A stretch of DNA of 64,000 bases, taken from the NCBI GenBank assembly GCA_023362775.1, contig JALMGJ010000003.1:177598274-177662273 (forward strand). The letters run 5' to 3'. Both the position numbers and the translations under genes were made by a program. Below, piece after piece: positions 1 through 11,104 of this stretch. The number at the start of each line of letters is the position of its first letter. Positions within the stretch are counted from its first letter, which is position 1. Origin of the DNA: Charina bottae (Eukaryota > Chordata > Lepidosauria > Squamata > Charinaidae). The notes beneath the pieces are model-generated. The model saw only the letters and a program-made list of their open reading frames with translations, ran no database searches and was not told the origin of the DNA.

Positions 1-139
1 GTTCCGCATGCGTCATGCCGGCCACATGACTGTGGAAGCATCTTTGGACAACATTGGCTCTTTGGCTAACAAACGGAGATGAGCACCGGCCCCTAGAGTC
101 GGACACGACTGTTTGGGGGAACCTTTACCTTTACCTTTT
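1..139 (+). repeat. tRNA-derived SINE, 3' part, cut by the window edge
   Basis: This is the 3' body and tail of the SINE family seen again at 1288, 9450, 22738, 23032, 26042, 49287 and 63356. It contains the diagnostic block GAGATGAGCACCGGCCCCTA followed by the core AGAGTCGGACACGACT, and it ends in an (ACCTTT)n tail. The 5' part lies outside the window. Confidence 0.85.
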
Positions 140-1279
140 AATATTTATAAAAACTGTAAATGGCAAACAACATCTTAGAAGAGTTATTTTCTTTAGCTCT
201 GACTGAAGGGAGGATGATTTTTTAGATGATGCTTGGTGCAACATAGTTTTTTCCCTTTTAGAACAATTTTTCCCCCACACGCAACATTATGAATCTTTAA
301 ATACCCAAACAACAGATTAATCAACATTAACTCAGGCAATACACTCACTAGAATTTTTATGGTCAACCCTTGATGGATTCCTCCCAAACTTTACTCTAGG
401 GAATACGGTCAATAATTTCTTCTCAGCACTCATTATCTAAAATAACAAAATGACGTGAGTTCCTTGTTTCATACTCTAAAGAGGAATTCACTCCAACCCT
501 TCTATATACTGCCAACTCTAGACCATATACAATGCTCCACCCCACAAGTATAATTAGAAGAATATACAATGGCTGTTTTTCACCTTTCTCTCCAAGGAAC
601 TAAAGGAAGAGAGAGAATGAGACTGTCAACAACTGTTTGTATAATTTTCAAAAGACTGCTGAGGAACCATGTGTTTTTTGCGCTGGTGAAATATTACATA
701 GGACATTCTCATATAAATACATAGAATGTATTTTCAATACTATGAATATAGGTTGAGAATTCAACATCCTTCAATTGCTGTAGCTGGATATTCCCCATAG
801 AACCAGGGTGTTGATAATCTGTTGATGGACAACACTTTCCATAGAAACACTGCCTTCTACCCTTCAGTAACTCCCTGTCACTAGCATGGCCCTAAATAGC
901 AGCTACATTTCTGTTTAGAATCAGCTTTCAAACATTGGCTCATAATATTCTGTTTTGACAGTGTTCACAGAACTGAACATTCTGTGATCCTTTTGCTGCA
1001 AGTTAAAAGTGTCAATGTTTACTATTCTTTTACATTAAAAAGTCATCTGACATTTTGATGACTGTGACACTGAAGTTATGTTCTTTCTATCAAGGGCCTT
1101 CCCATTTTTGTAACGTTAGCAGTCACCCCAGCTTAATGGCCACCTACAATAAATGGATTTACCTACATTCTTGGTTAATTTCCAATGCACTTTCCTAGAG
1201 TAAGTAGAAAAATATAATAAAATATTATTGGTGAAAAAAGTTTGTGGCTAAAAAAATGCTTATATACAGGGTCCATTGA
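140..1279. other. no recognised feature
   Basis: AT-rich sequence without a convincing reading frame or a repeat I recognise. Old unrecognisable repeats are possible. Confidence 0.5.
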
Positions 1280-1287
1280 TTCCAGTA

Positions 1288-1597
1288 AGTAAAGGTAAAG
1301 GTTCCCCCCGCACATTTGTGCAGTCGTGTCCGACTCTAGGGGCCGGTGCTCATCTCCGTTTGTTAGCCGAAGAGCCAGCGTTGTCCGAAGACGCTTCCAC
1401 GGTCATGTGGCCGCATGACGCGCGCGGAACGCTGTTACCTACCCACCGAAGTGGTACCTATTCATCTACTTGCATTTGCATGCTTTCGAATTGCTAGGTT
1501 GGCAAGAGCTGGAGCTAGTGCGGGAGCTCACTCCGCACGCAGGGCTAGGGATTCGAACCTCCGAACTTGTGATCTTCCAATTGACAAGCCTGGCATC
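1288..1597 (-). repeat. tRNA-derived SINE, slightly 5'-truncated
   Basis: The element reads on the minus strand, with the (AAAGGT)n-type tail at low coordinates and the tRNA-like head at high coordinates. The B-box-like GGTTCGAATCC is present, but the head stops before the A box. TTCCAGTA occurs at 1280-1287 and again at 1598-1605, which fits a short target-site duplication and LINE-mediated insertion. Confidence 0.85.
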
Positions 1598-1661
1598 TTC
1601 CAGTAGAAGAACCATATTTCATTTCCCAAACAATTTAGTCCATCTTGCTTATATTCTAAAT

Positions 1662-1918
1662 CAGAGCTTTCCAAACTGTTTGTCGCGACACAAAAGTGTG
1701 TCGCCACACACAGTCTGGTGTGTCGCCACACAACCCGGAAGCGCTGATAATCATCAGCGTTTCCGGGTTTTCCCACGGCGACACACCAATGGCGGCGCGC
1801 AAAAACCCGAAAGCGGCAGCAGCGCTTCCGGGTTTTTGTGCGCTGCTGCAATGGCAGCACTTCCGGGTTTTCCTGCGGCGACACACCAACAGCTGTGGGA
1901 AAACTTTGGAAAGCCCTG
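1662..1918. mobile_element. GC-rich non-autonomous hAT element, copy 1 of 6
   Basis: The terminal inverted repeats are CAGAGCTTTCCAAACT at the left and its near-complement ending GGAAAGCCCTG at the right. The 8-bp duplication TTCTAAAT is exact at 1654-1661 and 1919-1926. The interior has alternating CTTCCGGGTTTT and AAAACCCGGAAG blocks plus GCGACACACC motifs, so it can fold extensively. There is no transposase; reading frames here are by-products of GC-rich repeats. Same orientation as the copies at 35372 and 56657, and inverted relative to those at 3459, 7683 and 50586. Confidence 0.92.
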
Positions 1919-1926
1919 TTCTAAAT

Positions 1927-3312
1927 GAATGTGATATATTTTTAAAATTCTTTATCTTACTTGGTTTCATGTTCAAGTCTTGAACTTCTCTTTTGATGCT
2001 TCTGGAATTTTTTTTATAATTTTAGTAAATTACAATGGATATAATACTATTAAACTGCATGCTTTTAAGAACAGAATGCTAGGACTTGTGTCTTACCATG
2101 GGTATCATATTTTCTTGTGCATTAGGGATATAAATGTAGTGATTATATTTTCATTGCCTCCTCTGTTTAGGTAAGTGGGTGGTTTACAGCTATTGCTCCT
2201 GTCACGATCATAGTCACCTTGGGCAAAAGTAAAGGTGAAATAGAACTTCCTAAGTCTTTGTTCAGGAAAACCAGAAGAAAGGCTCTGCTCAGGCCAAAGG
2301 ACTATCTGATCAAGCATCTTGTTTCTCATAATTGACAGAAACCTGACATAGGACATATCTCTTAAACTCATATAAAATAATGTCCATCACAACATTCCAT
2401 GGAAATGAATCCCACAAGTTTCTAATGTGTTTTCAAGATGCCCATTTAGTGTTATCTGAATCCTGAAACTGAACTACTAAGTAGATGTCTGTAGGCAATG
2501 GTGTTTGTGTTTAACAGTTTTTTAAATTCAGATATCTCTAACAATCCCAATTAGAAGTTTCTTCTAAAGCTTGTTTTACCTTGAAAATATAAAGACCCAG
2601 AACTATAATTTCTATTTTGAATAGCAGTGTGTTGCAGAATCAAGTTGAATAAGATGCAACAGCAAGTAGTTCATTCTTTTAGTGCTAATATTTTCATAGA
2701 AAAATGGTGGCTAGGTTGTGTTGTCTAGAGGTATCATAAGAGATTCTGCTTGGAAAATATTTCAGAGTTGAAGCATTTTGACCCCAAAACATTCCCATAA
2801 TTTTGGAACCTTCCTAAGGTCAGGCAATACTGTCTCTAATTTACCAGAAGTGATCTGATCATGGAACAGTTGGGCTGGCTTATTTTGTGGATGGACTATG
2901 TTCACTGAAATGGGAATGGACTCTATCAAGATTGGAACAGTTGCATTAAGGTTGTCACAGCACTGTCTGGAGTCAGAATGGACATTTAAGGATTAGAATA
3001 TCTCAACGTTCAAATTCATATCAAATTAACACAACCAGCAGGTGTGTGTGCAGAGACAGTCACTGGCTTCAGGACAGTGGGCATGACAGGGGGGAGAAGC
3101 CCTGCCTCTTTTATGTGCATGCAATGCATGTTCAAAACGAGTTGGCCTTTGATTGCCTGGTCACATCCACCATTTTAAAGCCAATTACTTTCTCTGCAGA
3201 TACCCCTGACAACTAGCAAACCTGGAATATGTTAATACTTTTAGTTAATATGCCAGGTTATTTATCTCAATTTGTTTTAAGTCTGAGAGTGTTCTCATCA
3301 GTAGATACAGTA
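1927..3312. other. no recognised feature
   Basis: No gene or well-defined repeat seen. A minus-strand open stretch at 2105-2371 (88 codons) has no recognisable domain and I do not call it a gene. Confidence 0.45.
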
Positions 3313-3425
3313 GAGAGCCAGTTTGGTCTAGGTGCTGGGCTAGAAACCAGGAGACTGAGAGTTCTAGTCCCGCCTTGGGCATGAAAGCCGGCTGGGTGAC
3401 CTTGGGCCAGTCACTCTTTCTCAGA
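3313..3425 (+). repeat. Sauria-type SINE, 3'-truncated
   Basis: The tRNA-like head begins GAGAGCCAGTTTGGTCTAG (A-box region) and is followed by a B-box-like AGTTCTAGTCCC and the body phrase GGGTGACCTTGGGCCAGTCA. These match the Sauria SINE plan, known to be widespread in squamates and mobilised by Bov-B LINEs. The 3' part is missing and a hAT element sits just downstream. Confidence 0.8.
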
Positions 3426-3458
3426 CCAACTCTGGAGCTGGGAGCTGAGGGAGTAGAG

Positions 3459-3801
3459 CAGGGCTTTCCAAACTTTTCATGTTGGTGACACACCAACGGC
3501 GGTGCGCAAAACCCCGGAAGTGCTGCCACTGCGGTGGCATGCGAAAACCTGGAAGCGCCGCTGCCGCAGGGCTTCCAGGTTTTCACATGCCGCGGCGGTG
3601 GCGCTTCCAGGTTTCCGCGCACCGCTGCAGTGCTTCTGGGTTTTTGCGCACCGCCATGGTGCTGGCATCCTGGTGTGCCATGCGAAAACCCAGAAGTGCT
3701 GATGGCGGTGCGCCATCAGCGCTTCTGGGTTTTCGCGCGACACACCTGGGCCCCGCAGGCAACACAGTACTGTGTCATGACACACAGTTTGGAAAGCTAT
3801 G
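3459..3801. mobile_element. GC-rich non-autonomous hAT element, copy 2 of 6
   Basis: Termini are CAGGGCTTTCCAAACTTTTC and (right end) GTTTGGAAAGCTATG. The flanking 8-mers GAGTAGAG (3451-3458) and GAATAGAG (3802-3809) differ at one base, which fits an aged hAT target duplication. The interior is made of CCGGAAG/CTTCCGG blocks and ends with the GCGACACAC motif shared by the family. Confidence 0.88.
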
Positions 3802-3844
3802 GAATAGAGAGTACATTCCAGCCTGATAAGAGTTTGCACAGCTT

Positions 3845-4031
3845 GGAGAGTGTGTGGGGGGGGGGGGGGGCAGGAAGAGAGTTAGACTATCACCGCCCTA
3901 GATTTCCAAGGGTAGTTTTCCCCTTAGCTCTGTTTGGGAACCTTTAGTCTGTCAAGATTCTGTGTATGGTAGAAACAATAAAGATCCTTGAGTTGAACTT
4001 CGACTCAGCGTTGTTTCTTCGCCAATTTCTC
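3845..4031 (+). other. possible LTR remnant with polyadenylation-like signal
   Basis: A poly-G run (about 3856-3870) is followed by sequence with AATAAAG near 3977 and a U5-like stretch to about 4031. I found no matching duplication or second LTR. It could equally be part of another old repeat. Confidence 0.2.
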
Positions 4032-4049
4032 TGACAAGGAAGGAGTATT

Positions 4050-4157
4050 AGGTATGTTCGCCACCTTGAGTTATTTATAAAAATAATAAAGGCGGGATAT
4101 AAAATAATAAATAAATAAATAAACAAACAAATAAATAAATAAACAAATAAATAAATA
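4050..4157 (+). mobile_element. 3' end of an L2/CR1-like LINE with (AAATA)n-type tail
   Basis: Sequence running from CCACCTTGAGTTATTT through AATAAAGGCGGGATATAAA into an AATA/AACA tail resembles the short 3' ends of L2/CR1-like LINEs seen elsewhere here (27590, 20980). No coding part remains. Confidence 0.55.
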
Positions 4158-4701
4158 CAGGATAATGTTACAACCAAGGGGATTTGCTACATCCCCCCGC
4201 TTTTTTTTCCTTTTATGATGAGTTAACTTTTCCAAGATGTAACAGGGAATTAAAATGTAATGACACATATAATGGCTCCACCAAATACAGTGAAGACTGA
4301 AAAAAGACCTGCTGTACTTTTACTTCATAATTAACTTGATTAATTACTATGCTGGCTGGGATAATGTGAGTTTTATATTACATCTGAGAGGTACCAGGTG
4401 TGGGAATGCTGCTTTACTTTAACTGAGCTATTGCTTTATAATAATAAAAAAATCCTAATGGGAGTCTGTGGTAGGTAAGCCATTAGCTCACCAGTTGTCA
4501 GACCAATATCGAGGCTTTGAAGTACACTATGAAATGTCCTTGGAGATATCTGTCTCCAAGAATCTTTGAAGCATAGTATTTACCTTTAAATCATTCTTGT
4601 GATAAGTTATGTCTTTCTCTCCTTTTATTGAGTCACAAACCTATTTTAGGAAGAACAAGTTAAAATAATATCAAGATTTATAAAGTAATGAGATAATTTA
4701 C

Positions 4702-5080
4702 ATATCAGGGTTCAGGAAACTGACAGTTCTAAAGTAGGCAATGCACAGAGATTTCAAATATTGGAGACCATAATTTTCCATATACAAATCTACCTGAGGA
4801 ATGTAATGTAAACCACTAACAAAATTTAAATAAAATTACTATAAACCAGGTGTATAGTATATGAATCACACAATAAATAAATAAATATTTAGGGGGAAAT
4901 ATCCATTTCTGCCAGTTAAGATTTCTTTCCAAAGTCATAAAATACTCTTTATCAAGCATCTTTATCAATGAATACATTCCTGAGGTAGATTTATATTAGG
5001 AAAATTAGGGTCCCCAATATTTGAAATCTCTGTACATTTTCTTCTTTAGAACTTTCTGTCAGTTTTATGAACCCTGATAT
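4702..5080. mobile_element. fold-back element with arms of about 105 bp
   Basis: The left arm (about 4702-4807, beginning ATATCAGGGTTCA) is matched in reverse complement by the right arm (about 4972-5080, ending TGAACCCTGATAT). Shared internal words include ACAGAGATTTCAAATATTGG. The roughly 165-bp loop has no coding capacity. This is the form of a non-autonomous DNA transposon (MITE). I could not fix the target duplication, so the superfamily is unknown. Confidence 0.75.
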
Positions 5081-5157
5081 CTAAGAAGCACAAAATGAAT
5101 TCATGACTTGAATATTCTCCCTTTAAAGGCCCTTATTAGCTATGATTGTATTGTTAC

Positions 5158-5322
5158 AGTGCATCACTAGATGCCAGGCAAAGGATCGTATGATACAATG
5201 CTTCTCTCAAGTTGAAAAGCCTTTTCTGCATCTCATCAGACAAAATGCTATCTTTCTGGAGCTGATATGTGTTGGATTCATCAATATTTCTTTCCAAATC
5301 AGATAGCTTCTCTTTTGCACAA
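5158..5322 (-). CDS. candidate internal exon, coiled-coil-like peptide, gene unknown
   Basis: On the minus strand an open stretch of 165 nt sits between a plausible acceptor (TTCCTTACAG, just above 5322) and a possible donor (GTAACA at 5157-5152). The length is a multiple of three and the phase is the same at both ends, as expected for a cassette exon. Without splicing, the frame ends in TAA just past 5158. The peptide (AKEKLSDLERNIDESN, then QLQKDSILSDEMQKRLFNLR) is charged with leucines at heptad-like spacing, suggesting a coiled coil. It matches no transposon protein I know. It may be a real exon, a dead exon or chance; I cannot name the gene. Confidence 0.3.
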
Positions 5323-7674
5323 CTGTAAGGAATACTCCTATTCATTCACTCATCTCAAACTGTATTTTTTTTCAATCAGTTTTAAGTTTAAAGTAATTGG
5401 GCAGATTTCTGGGAATACTGAAGGTGAATTTATTCTAATTCCTTTTAATAAATGCAGACTAAACTTGTTGTAACAAAAGCTTTTTGGAGGAATTGCTTGA
5501 ACTGCCCTTAAATAACAAAAACAAGATACCTCTTCATCTTTCTTCTAGTATCTCTTTGTGGTTGTGGTTGTGCATGTAGGAAATTTGCCAATCTTGTGCT
5601 GACCTCCTTATTTCCCCACAGACCTCTTTAACTGAATTTTGAAAGCATTTCCATTCCAGTTTCCCCTAAAGAAACATAATCTACTGGCAAGCAACTAGCT
5701 AGCATGGATGAATAAAAGAAAAAAAAGAAAAGAAAAAAGCACCAGATGGCATAATGATAATTTGGCTGAATTTCCATTTTTATATTCTTCTTATTTGTAA
5801 GATGCACTAACTCATCATCCGCAGTCTTCAGGCAGGAATGCTTTTTAAAAATCACACACACACAATAGATATATGGGGATTGTAACTCCCAGACACTGGC
5901 TGGGAATTTTGCAAGTTGCAAATCCAACACATCTCGAGGGTGCTGAGGTGGGAAAAGCCACTTTATAGTAATGATGACCAAGATCTCTTAGCATTACAGC
6001 AACTGACTTCTGCTTTGTAACCCAGTTAGAATCTCAGGATCCAGTTAAGTGATGGTAAAACAGCTTTAATGCAATTATACTCTGTTTTATAGTCTGTCTC
6101 TCTTGCCCCCCCCCCCCCCACACCCAACATAGTTCTTTGAGCAGGTCAGAAAGCAACGAAGACATTCTAACAAAATTTTAAACCCCAGGAAAATAGTAAA
6201 CCAATACCTTGTAATTAATACCTAGCCCAGCTAGTATATAAACAGGACAATATATAAAATCTCCTATCCCAGTATAAAATCCAATAGAGGTTAAAGTTCT
6301 AGGTTGGTTATACAGACACCCCTGCAATACAAGGGCGGAGAGGGCGGGCACACTTTGCTATACAGTCTTGACATTTCAGACTTTCACAGAAAGGCTTCTC
6401 CACTTTACAGTTATCTGAGGGAGGGGAAATATACCGGCTTCACGTCCTGTTTTTCTTAGTTGCTGCCAACTGTCTTTGTCCTCCCACAATGCAGTTGTGA
6501 AGGTTGTCTGATCTGGCAGGGCTCCCAGTCTGAGTCTTGTGGCACCTGATGCTCCCCAATATGTTATGACATATGCCAGAGCAGTGATCATATCCCTTTT
6601 TAGGGTCTTCTAGTTTTCTTTTTGTCCCAATAAATAAAAGACTAAATATCTCTTTGAAAGATGAACAGTGTTTGGTAAAAGAAGAAGACTTTTAATGCAG
6701 CGTCTAATTTTAAAAGAAGGAAATTCAAGGGTGCTCTTTAGCCGAAATTTGGTTTAATCCTAAAATCACATGTGCGATAAAATAAGATTTAAATACAAGT
6801 ACACAGGTGTGAACACAATGTTTTATATCTTCAGAAAGAGAATTGTAAAAAAAAAGGAATCTGACAGCTGTTCATTTGTCTGACTTGAATATAATGCACA
6901 TGTGGTTTTGAGAAAATGTAGAGAAAATGTAAAGATCTGCAAGGATCTTTAGTCACAGTGAGGATTTCATTTAGAAAGGTCTTATTATGCTTTTGTCTAC
7001 TTCTGTAAATGGTTTCAAACTTCTTCCCCTTCTTTTTTATACTAGTAAACAGCAGGATCATTTTGTGTGACAATCTTTGCCATAAAAGAAATCACAGTGA
7101 CAATGAGTAGTCAAAAATAGATACATTGGCAGAGAAACCTAGAAGCTGGTATGAGAAGTAACTAACCTATTCACCCCAAATGTTGATTTTTTAAAATGGC
7201 ATTTTGTTATAAAATGGGCACCCTTTGCTATAATGTAACTATGAATTTAGAAATATAAAATAATGAGGCAGCTCCAACTATGTGGCAGATTGTAATGACG
7301 TGTGTACGATGTTCGTCTAGTTGATACACATAATGGTTGTTGTCCTCCCCCTTTTATGTGGCCCTTTTCCAAGTATGCACACCTAGTTCCTCCTCTCGCC
7401 CCTGCCTGTTCTTCTTCTTCCAGTGTTGTAAATTGCAGAGGCTATAAAAATATATGACTAAAAGGGTAGGAAAGCAGAGGAAGTGATCTGAATGACAAAT
7501 GAAATCAGTATCACTGGACAGAATTGACATCAGTTCTTCCTGAAATGAAGTGTCAATGACAGCAAGAGTTGAAAATGAAAGTGGATATGTTAAAGGAGAC
7601 CTTCACCCCAAGTTCACCCAGATGGACATGTGCCTTAAGGACCATATATAAAAAAAGGCAGTGGAAGCTTTACT
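5323..7674. other. no recognised gene or repeat, apart from a poly-C run
   Basis: AT-rich sequence with a poly-C run at about 6106-6119. Short open stretches (5628-5981, 6376-6591, 6831-7073, all minus) lack recognisable domains. Confidence 0.45.
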
Positions 7675-7682
7675 TCTTAGGC

Positions 7683-8032
7683 CAGGGCTTTCCAAACTTT
7701 TCTCGCGGCGACACACCAGCAGTGGCGCGCACAAGACCCCGGAAACGCCGCTGCTGTGGCGGCACGCAAAACCCCGGAAGTGCTGCCGCCACTTTCAATT
7801 TTTGCGCACCGCCACCGCAGTGCTTTTGGATTTTCGCGCGCCGCAGTGGTGGCGGCAGCAGTGTCCTTCTGTGCCGTGTGAAAACCCGGAAGCGCTGATG
7901 GCCCACTGCCGCTGTGCGCGCGGCTGTGCGTGGCGGCGGCACGCCATCAGCACTTCCGGGTTTTGACGCGACACACCTGGGCCCCGCAGGCGACACACTT
8001 TCGTGTCGCGACACACAGTTTGGAAAGCTGTG
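7683..8032. mobile_element. GC-rich non-autonomous hAT element, copy 3 of 6
   Basis: Starts CAGGGCTTTCCAAACTTTTC and ends CAGTTTGGAAAGCTGTG. The 8-bp duplication TCTTAGGC is exact at 7675-7682 and 8033-8040. At 350 bp this is the longest copy and it keeps the CCGGAAG/CTTCCGG fold-back interior. Confidence 0.93.
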
Positions 8033-8479
8033 TCTTAGGCTATTGGCAGCTTGGGAGATTTGGGAGATTAGCAGCTTGGGAGAGCACTAGGACAGTCTCT
8101 TTCCAAACCTTCTTCCTGTGCATTAAAACATCATGCTTCTTTCAATAAATTCGGAGCAATGATACGTAGGCAAGAGAAACTAGTTGGAGAAGGAGCTCAA
8201 CATGTCTGAAGAAGGTATTAAAAGCACAGTACTAAATGATTCCACAGAGGAGAAAAAATGGGGGTCAGGAGGAGGAGTTAATATGGCTACTCAAAAAGCT
8301 TAGTTATGATCTGAAAAAAGGCACATAATAGAAAATGGAAGAGAACCAGATAACAAGGAAAAGTTCAGACTGATCAGGTAGCCTGGAATTGTGGAGCTTA
8401 TGTGATGAAAGCAAAAACTTAGAATGAACTTATATTAGTGAAAGATGCTAAGAATAACAAAGAAGACTTTTTTAGACTT

Positions 8480-8560
8480 TCAAGCACAATGCCTAACCTA
8501 CAGTCTACTCAAATTGGTGGTTTATATGACAGTAGCGAATTCCAGTAGTATATACATTGA
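8480..8560. repeat. 81-bp direct repeat, first copy
   Basis: Runs from TTCAAGCACAATGCC to AGTATATACATTGA and is repeated at 9366-9446 with about three differences. A (GGAAA)n array follows directly. Confidence 0.9.
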
Positions 8561-8645
8561 GGAAAGGAAAGGAAAGGAAAGGAAAGGAAAGGAAAGGAAA
8601 GGAAAGGAAAGGAAAGGAAAGGAAAGGAAAGGAAAGGAAAGGAAA
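8561..8645. repeat. (GGAAA)17 pentanucleotide microsatellite
   Basis: About 85 bp of uninterrupted GGAAA units, purine-only on the plus strand. Long open frames over it are artefacts of the repeat. Confidence 0.98.
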
Positions 8646-8789
8646 AGAATCAGTATACCAGCTGCTTAGAGAAGGTAGAGCTTTCCAAATTTTATTACCT
8701 AAACAGGAATTAATGAAGAGCAGAATGAGTGGGCAGAATTGAAGCTTGAGTTTGATTAAAACATGGGCATGGAATTTCTCTTTACTTTG

Positions 8790-9010
8790 AATAACTTTGT
8801 ACATATTGGACCAGATGAATTGCATCCCAGGTTGCTGAAGGAACTTGCAGATGGTCTGATTGATTGCATATGTATTATCTTTGAATAAAACTGGAGAATG
8901 GTAATGTGCCAGATGACTGGAGGAGACTCAATGTTTTTCCTATCTTTAAAAAGAGGAAAAAGGAGGATCTAGGGAACTTCTGACCAGTTAAGTGTGATAT
9001 CAATACCTGG
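8790..9010 (+). mobile_element. CR1 LINE fragment, N-terminal side of reverse transcriptase
   Basis: Conceptual translation gives the broken series GPDELHPRLLKELADG, a degraded segment, then IPGNIL. These follow the order of conserved CR1 blocks before the reverse-transcriptase fingers (the HPR-LKELA block, the NWR...DW block, the SIPGKI block). Several stops and frameshifts are present, so it is an old fragment. Confidence 0.6.
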
Positions 9011-9179
9011 GAATATTCTAGACCTAAACATAGAAACACTGGTCTATCAACCCCTTATAAACTTGGTGGCAATTACCAGAAGCAACCCTAGTGAGAGTCA
9101 AATATGGCCTATCTCTGGAAATTGTTAGCACATGAATCCATAGCCATTTTACCATGCTGGGATTCAGGAAGCCTATTTC

Positions 9180-9340
9180 TCCCCACCTAGACCCAAATTG
9201 CTTCCAGACATGGGTTCAGGTCTTGCTTGGTCTTGGGTGGAGGTATATAACTGGGTATTGCAGCACACTCATGATACCTTCCTCTGTGCCAGCAAATGAT
9301 AATTCCTAGCAGTTTTATGTAGATGTTAGGCAGTAGGGCT
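9180..9340 (-). mobile_element. CR1/L2-like LINE fragment around the YADD motif
   Basis: The plus strand reads ATAACTGGGTATTGCAGCAC then TTTTATGTAGATGTTAGGCA, a decayed version of the antisense YADDTQLYI/NIYMKPLG region that is clear at 28790-28870. Only this small part survives. Confidence 0.5.
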
Positions 9341-9365
9341 TATATTTCATATGGGCAGGCACCTC

Positions 9366-9446
9366 TTCAAGCACAATGCCTAACCTACAGTATACTCACA
9401 TTGGTGGTTTATATGACAGTAGCAAATTCCAGTAGTATATACATTG
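9366..9446. repeat. 81-bp direct repeat, second copy
   Basis: Second copy of 8480-8560, about 97% identical by eye. A SINE, rather than a GGAAA array, follows this copy. Confidence 0.9.
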
Positions 9447-9449
9447 AGA

Positions 9450-9642
9450 TCTTGCCAACCTAGCAATTCGAAAGCATGCAAATGCAAGTAGATAAATAGG
9501 TACCACTTCGGTGGGAAGGTAACAGCGTCGACCACATGGCTGCGGAAGTGTCTTCGGACAACGCTGGCTCTTCGGCTAACAAACGGAGATGAGCACCGGC
9601 CCCTAGAGTCAGATACAACTGTGCGGGGGAACCTTTACCTTT
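9450..9642 (+). repeat. tRNA-derived SINE, headless, with exact target duplication
   Basis: Begins at CTTGCCAACCTAGCAATTCG, lacking the tRNA-like head, and ends with the GGGGGAACCTTTACCTTT tail. TATACATTGAGA is duplicated exactly at 9438-9449 and 9643-9654, which fixes both ends. The 5' end is at nearly the same consensus position as that of the copy at 49287-49498. Confidence 0.93.
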
Positions 9643-9654
9643 TATACATTGAGA

Positions 9655-11100
9655 AGTAGGTAGGAAAGACAAAGAAAATGTCTCTAAATATTTAAATCAT
9701 GCCAGGCATAATTTTATCAGCCTCTATCAAGTTTCTTTTGTCATTCTTTTCAAAACTGAAAGTATGTAATGAGTTTTGCTTCTACCTCAGGTCTTGTCCA
9801 AGTCCACTTCTCTTCCTCAAGCAGAAAAGTTGAAAATTAGAAACATGCAACAAATAAAAGCTCCAGTGTGGGAGCAAGTTGACTGAAAAATAAACCAATA
9901 TAACCAGTGGGACTATGTTGAAAATAAAACAATATAACCCATTTAGCAGTGGGTTATATGTTGAACACAGATTAGGAATCTGAGTCAAATGACTTTTCAA
10001 TATTTACACAAACATGTTTGTTCTTATGATTCAGTTAATTTTAAATTCTAATTCTAAATTTTATTTATAAGATTATTCAAGGTGCAATTGTTTATATGAG
10101 GATCGAGGATAACGGATTGCAAAGCCAGACATAATTTGTTTCATAACCAATAAAATAGCATGTTAAATTGCATATATTATCACAAGAATGGATAGACTGG
10201 AAAGCTTTCACTACATTGAACAATATGCTAGATCTCAAAGGAGTTATACAACTGCATAACTTACTTCATGTATGGACAAACCTTGTATGACTTAGTGAGC
10301 TGAAGAATATTTGAAGCATGTGCATTATGAAATAATGTTTTCTCCAATATCTTTTTTCCAATATCTGGAAAGGATAAGACATGTGACATTCTATTATCAG
10401 CTCAGTGACATTTGTTGTTAGTCATCACACAAATTTATTTTAATAGGGGAACATGTATAATTAAATGCATTTTGGTAGAATGAAGGAAACGTCTTTTACT
10501 GGTGGTGCTGCAGAGGTTTTGGAGCATTTTGAGTGAAGGGAGCTTCCAGTTCTTTACAATTTCTTCTCATTCATATGCAATTGCTCTATTCCCTCTTTGC
10601 CTCTATTCCACAGCTGTTTTTGCTTGCACAACTGGGAATGTTTAGGAGAAGCTGTCAGATAGTGAAGACTGAGCTCCTGTTCACACACAGCCACTCTCAG
10701 AATATTAGGTATAAGAAAAAGCACTGTTACAACTGGAAGGAATGATGGCTTTTGATCCATAAAGTTTCCTGTGCAAGGAGTATTAGAAAAAGATATCAGA
10801 GATATCACCCTGCTCTATGTATGGCTACTAAAATGTATTGTCTACTTTTTTTTGCTATTGACAATATTGTTAGTGCTGTACACATGATGTATGATGAAAT
10901 CTTGTTAAAACCAGAAATAAATAAGCAATTACTCTTCTTGGCCATTTCTTAAACAGTAGATTCAGGGATTAGTGGAAGAGTAGAATGAGAAAGGATTTGT
11001 TCATTTTGTGTATGACTTTGTTTCCCCATTTCTTTTTGCATATTCAGGGAGGGCTTGATTATAAGAAAGATCCATAGGATTCTTAATATTTCCAAAATTT
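9655..11100. other. no recognised feature
   Basis: AT-rich sequence without domains. Overlapping open stretches on both strands at 10533-10952 are short and composition-like. Confidence 0.45.
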
Positions 11101-11104
11101 AATT

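Noticed and set aside
1470..1976. Overlapping frames of 95-152 codons on both strands
   Set aside because: They run across a SINE and a GC-rich hAT element; the long frames reflect repeat composition, and similar frames recur at the other hAT copies (3245-3947, 7569-8016, 35337-35676, 56574-57026).
8445..8825. Lysine/glutamate-rich and phenylalanine/serine-rich open frames
   Set aside because: They are translations of the (GGAAA)n repeat in different frames.
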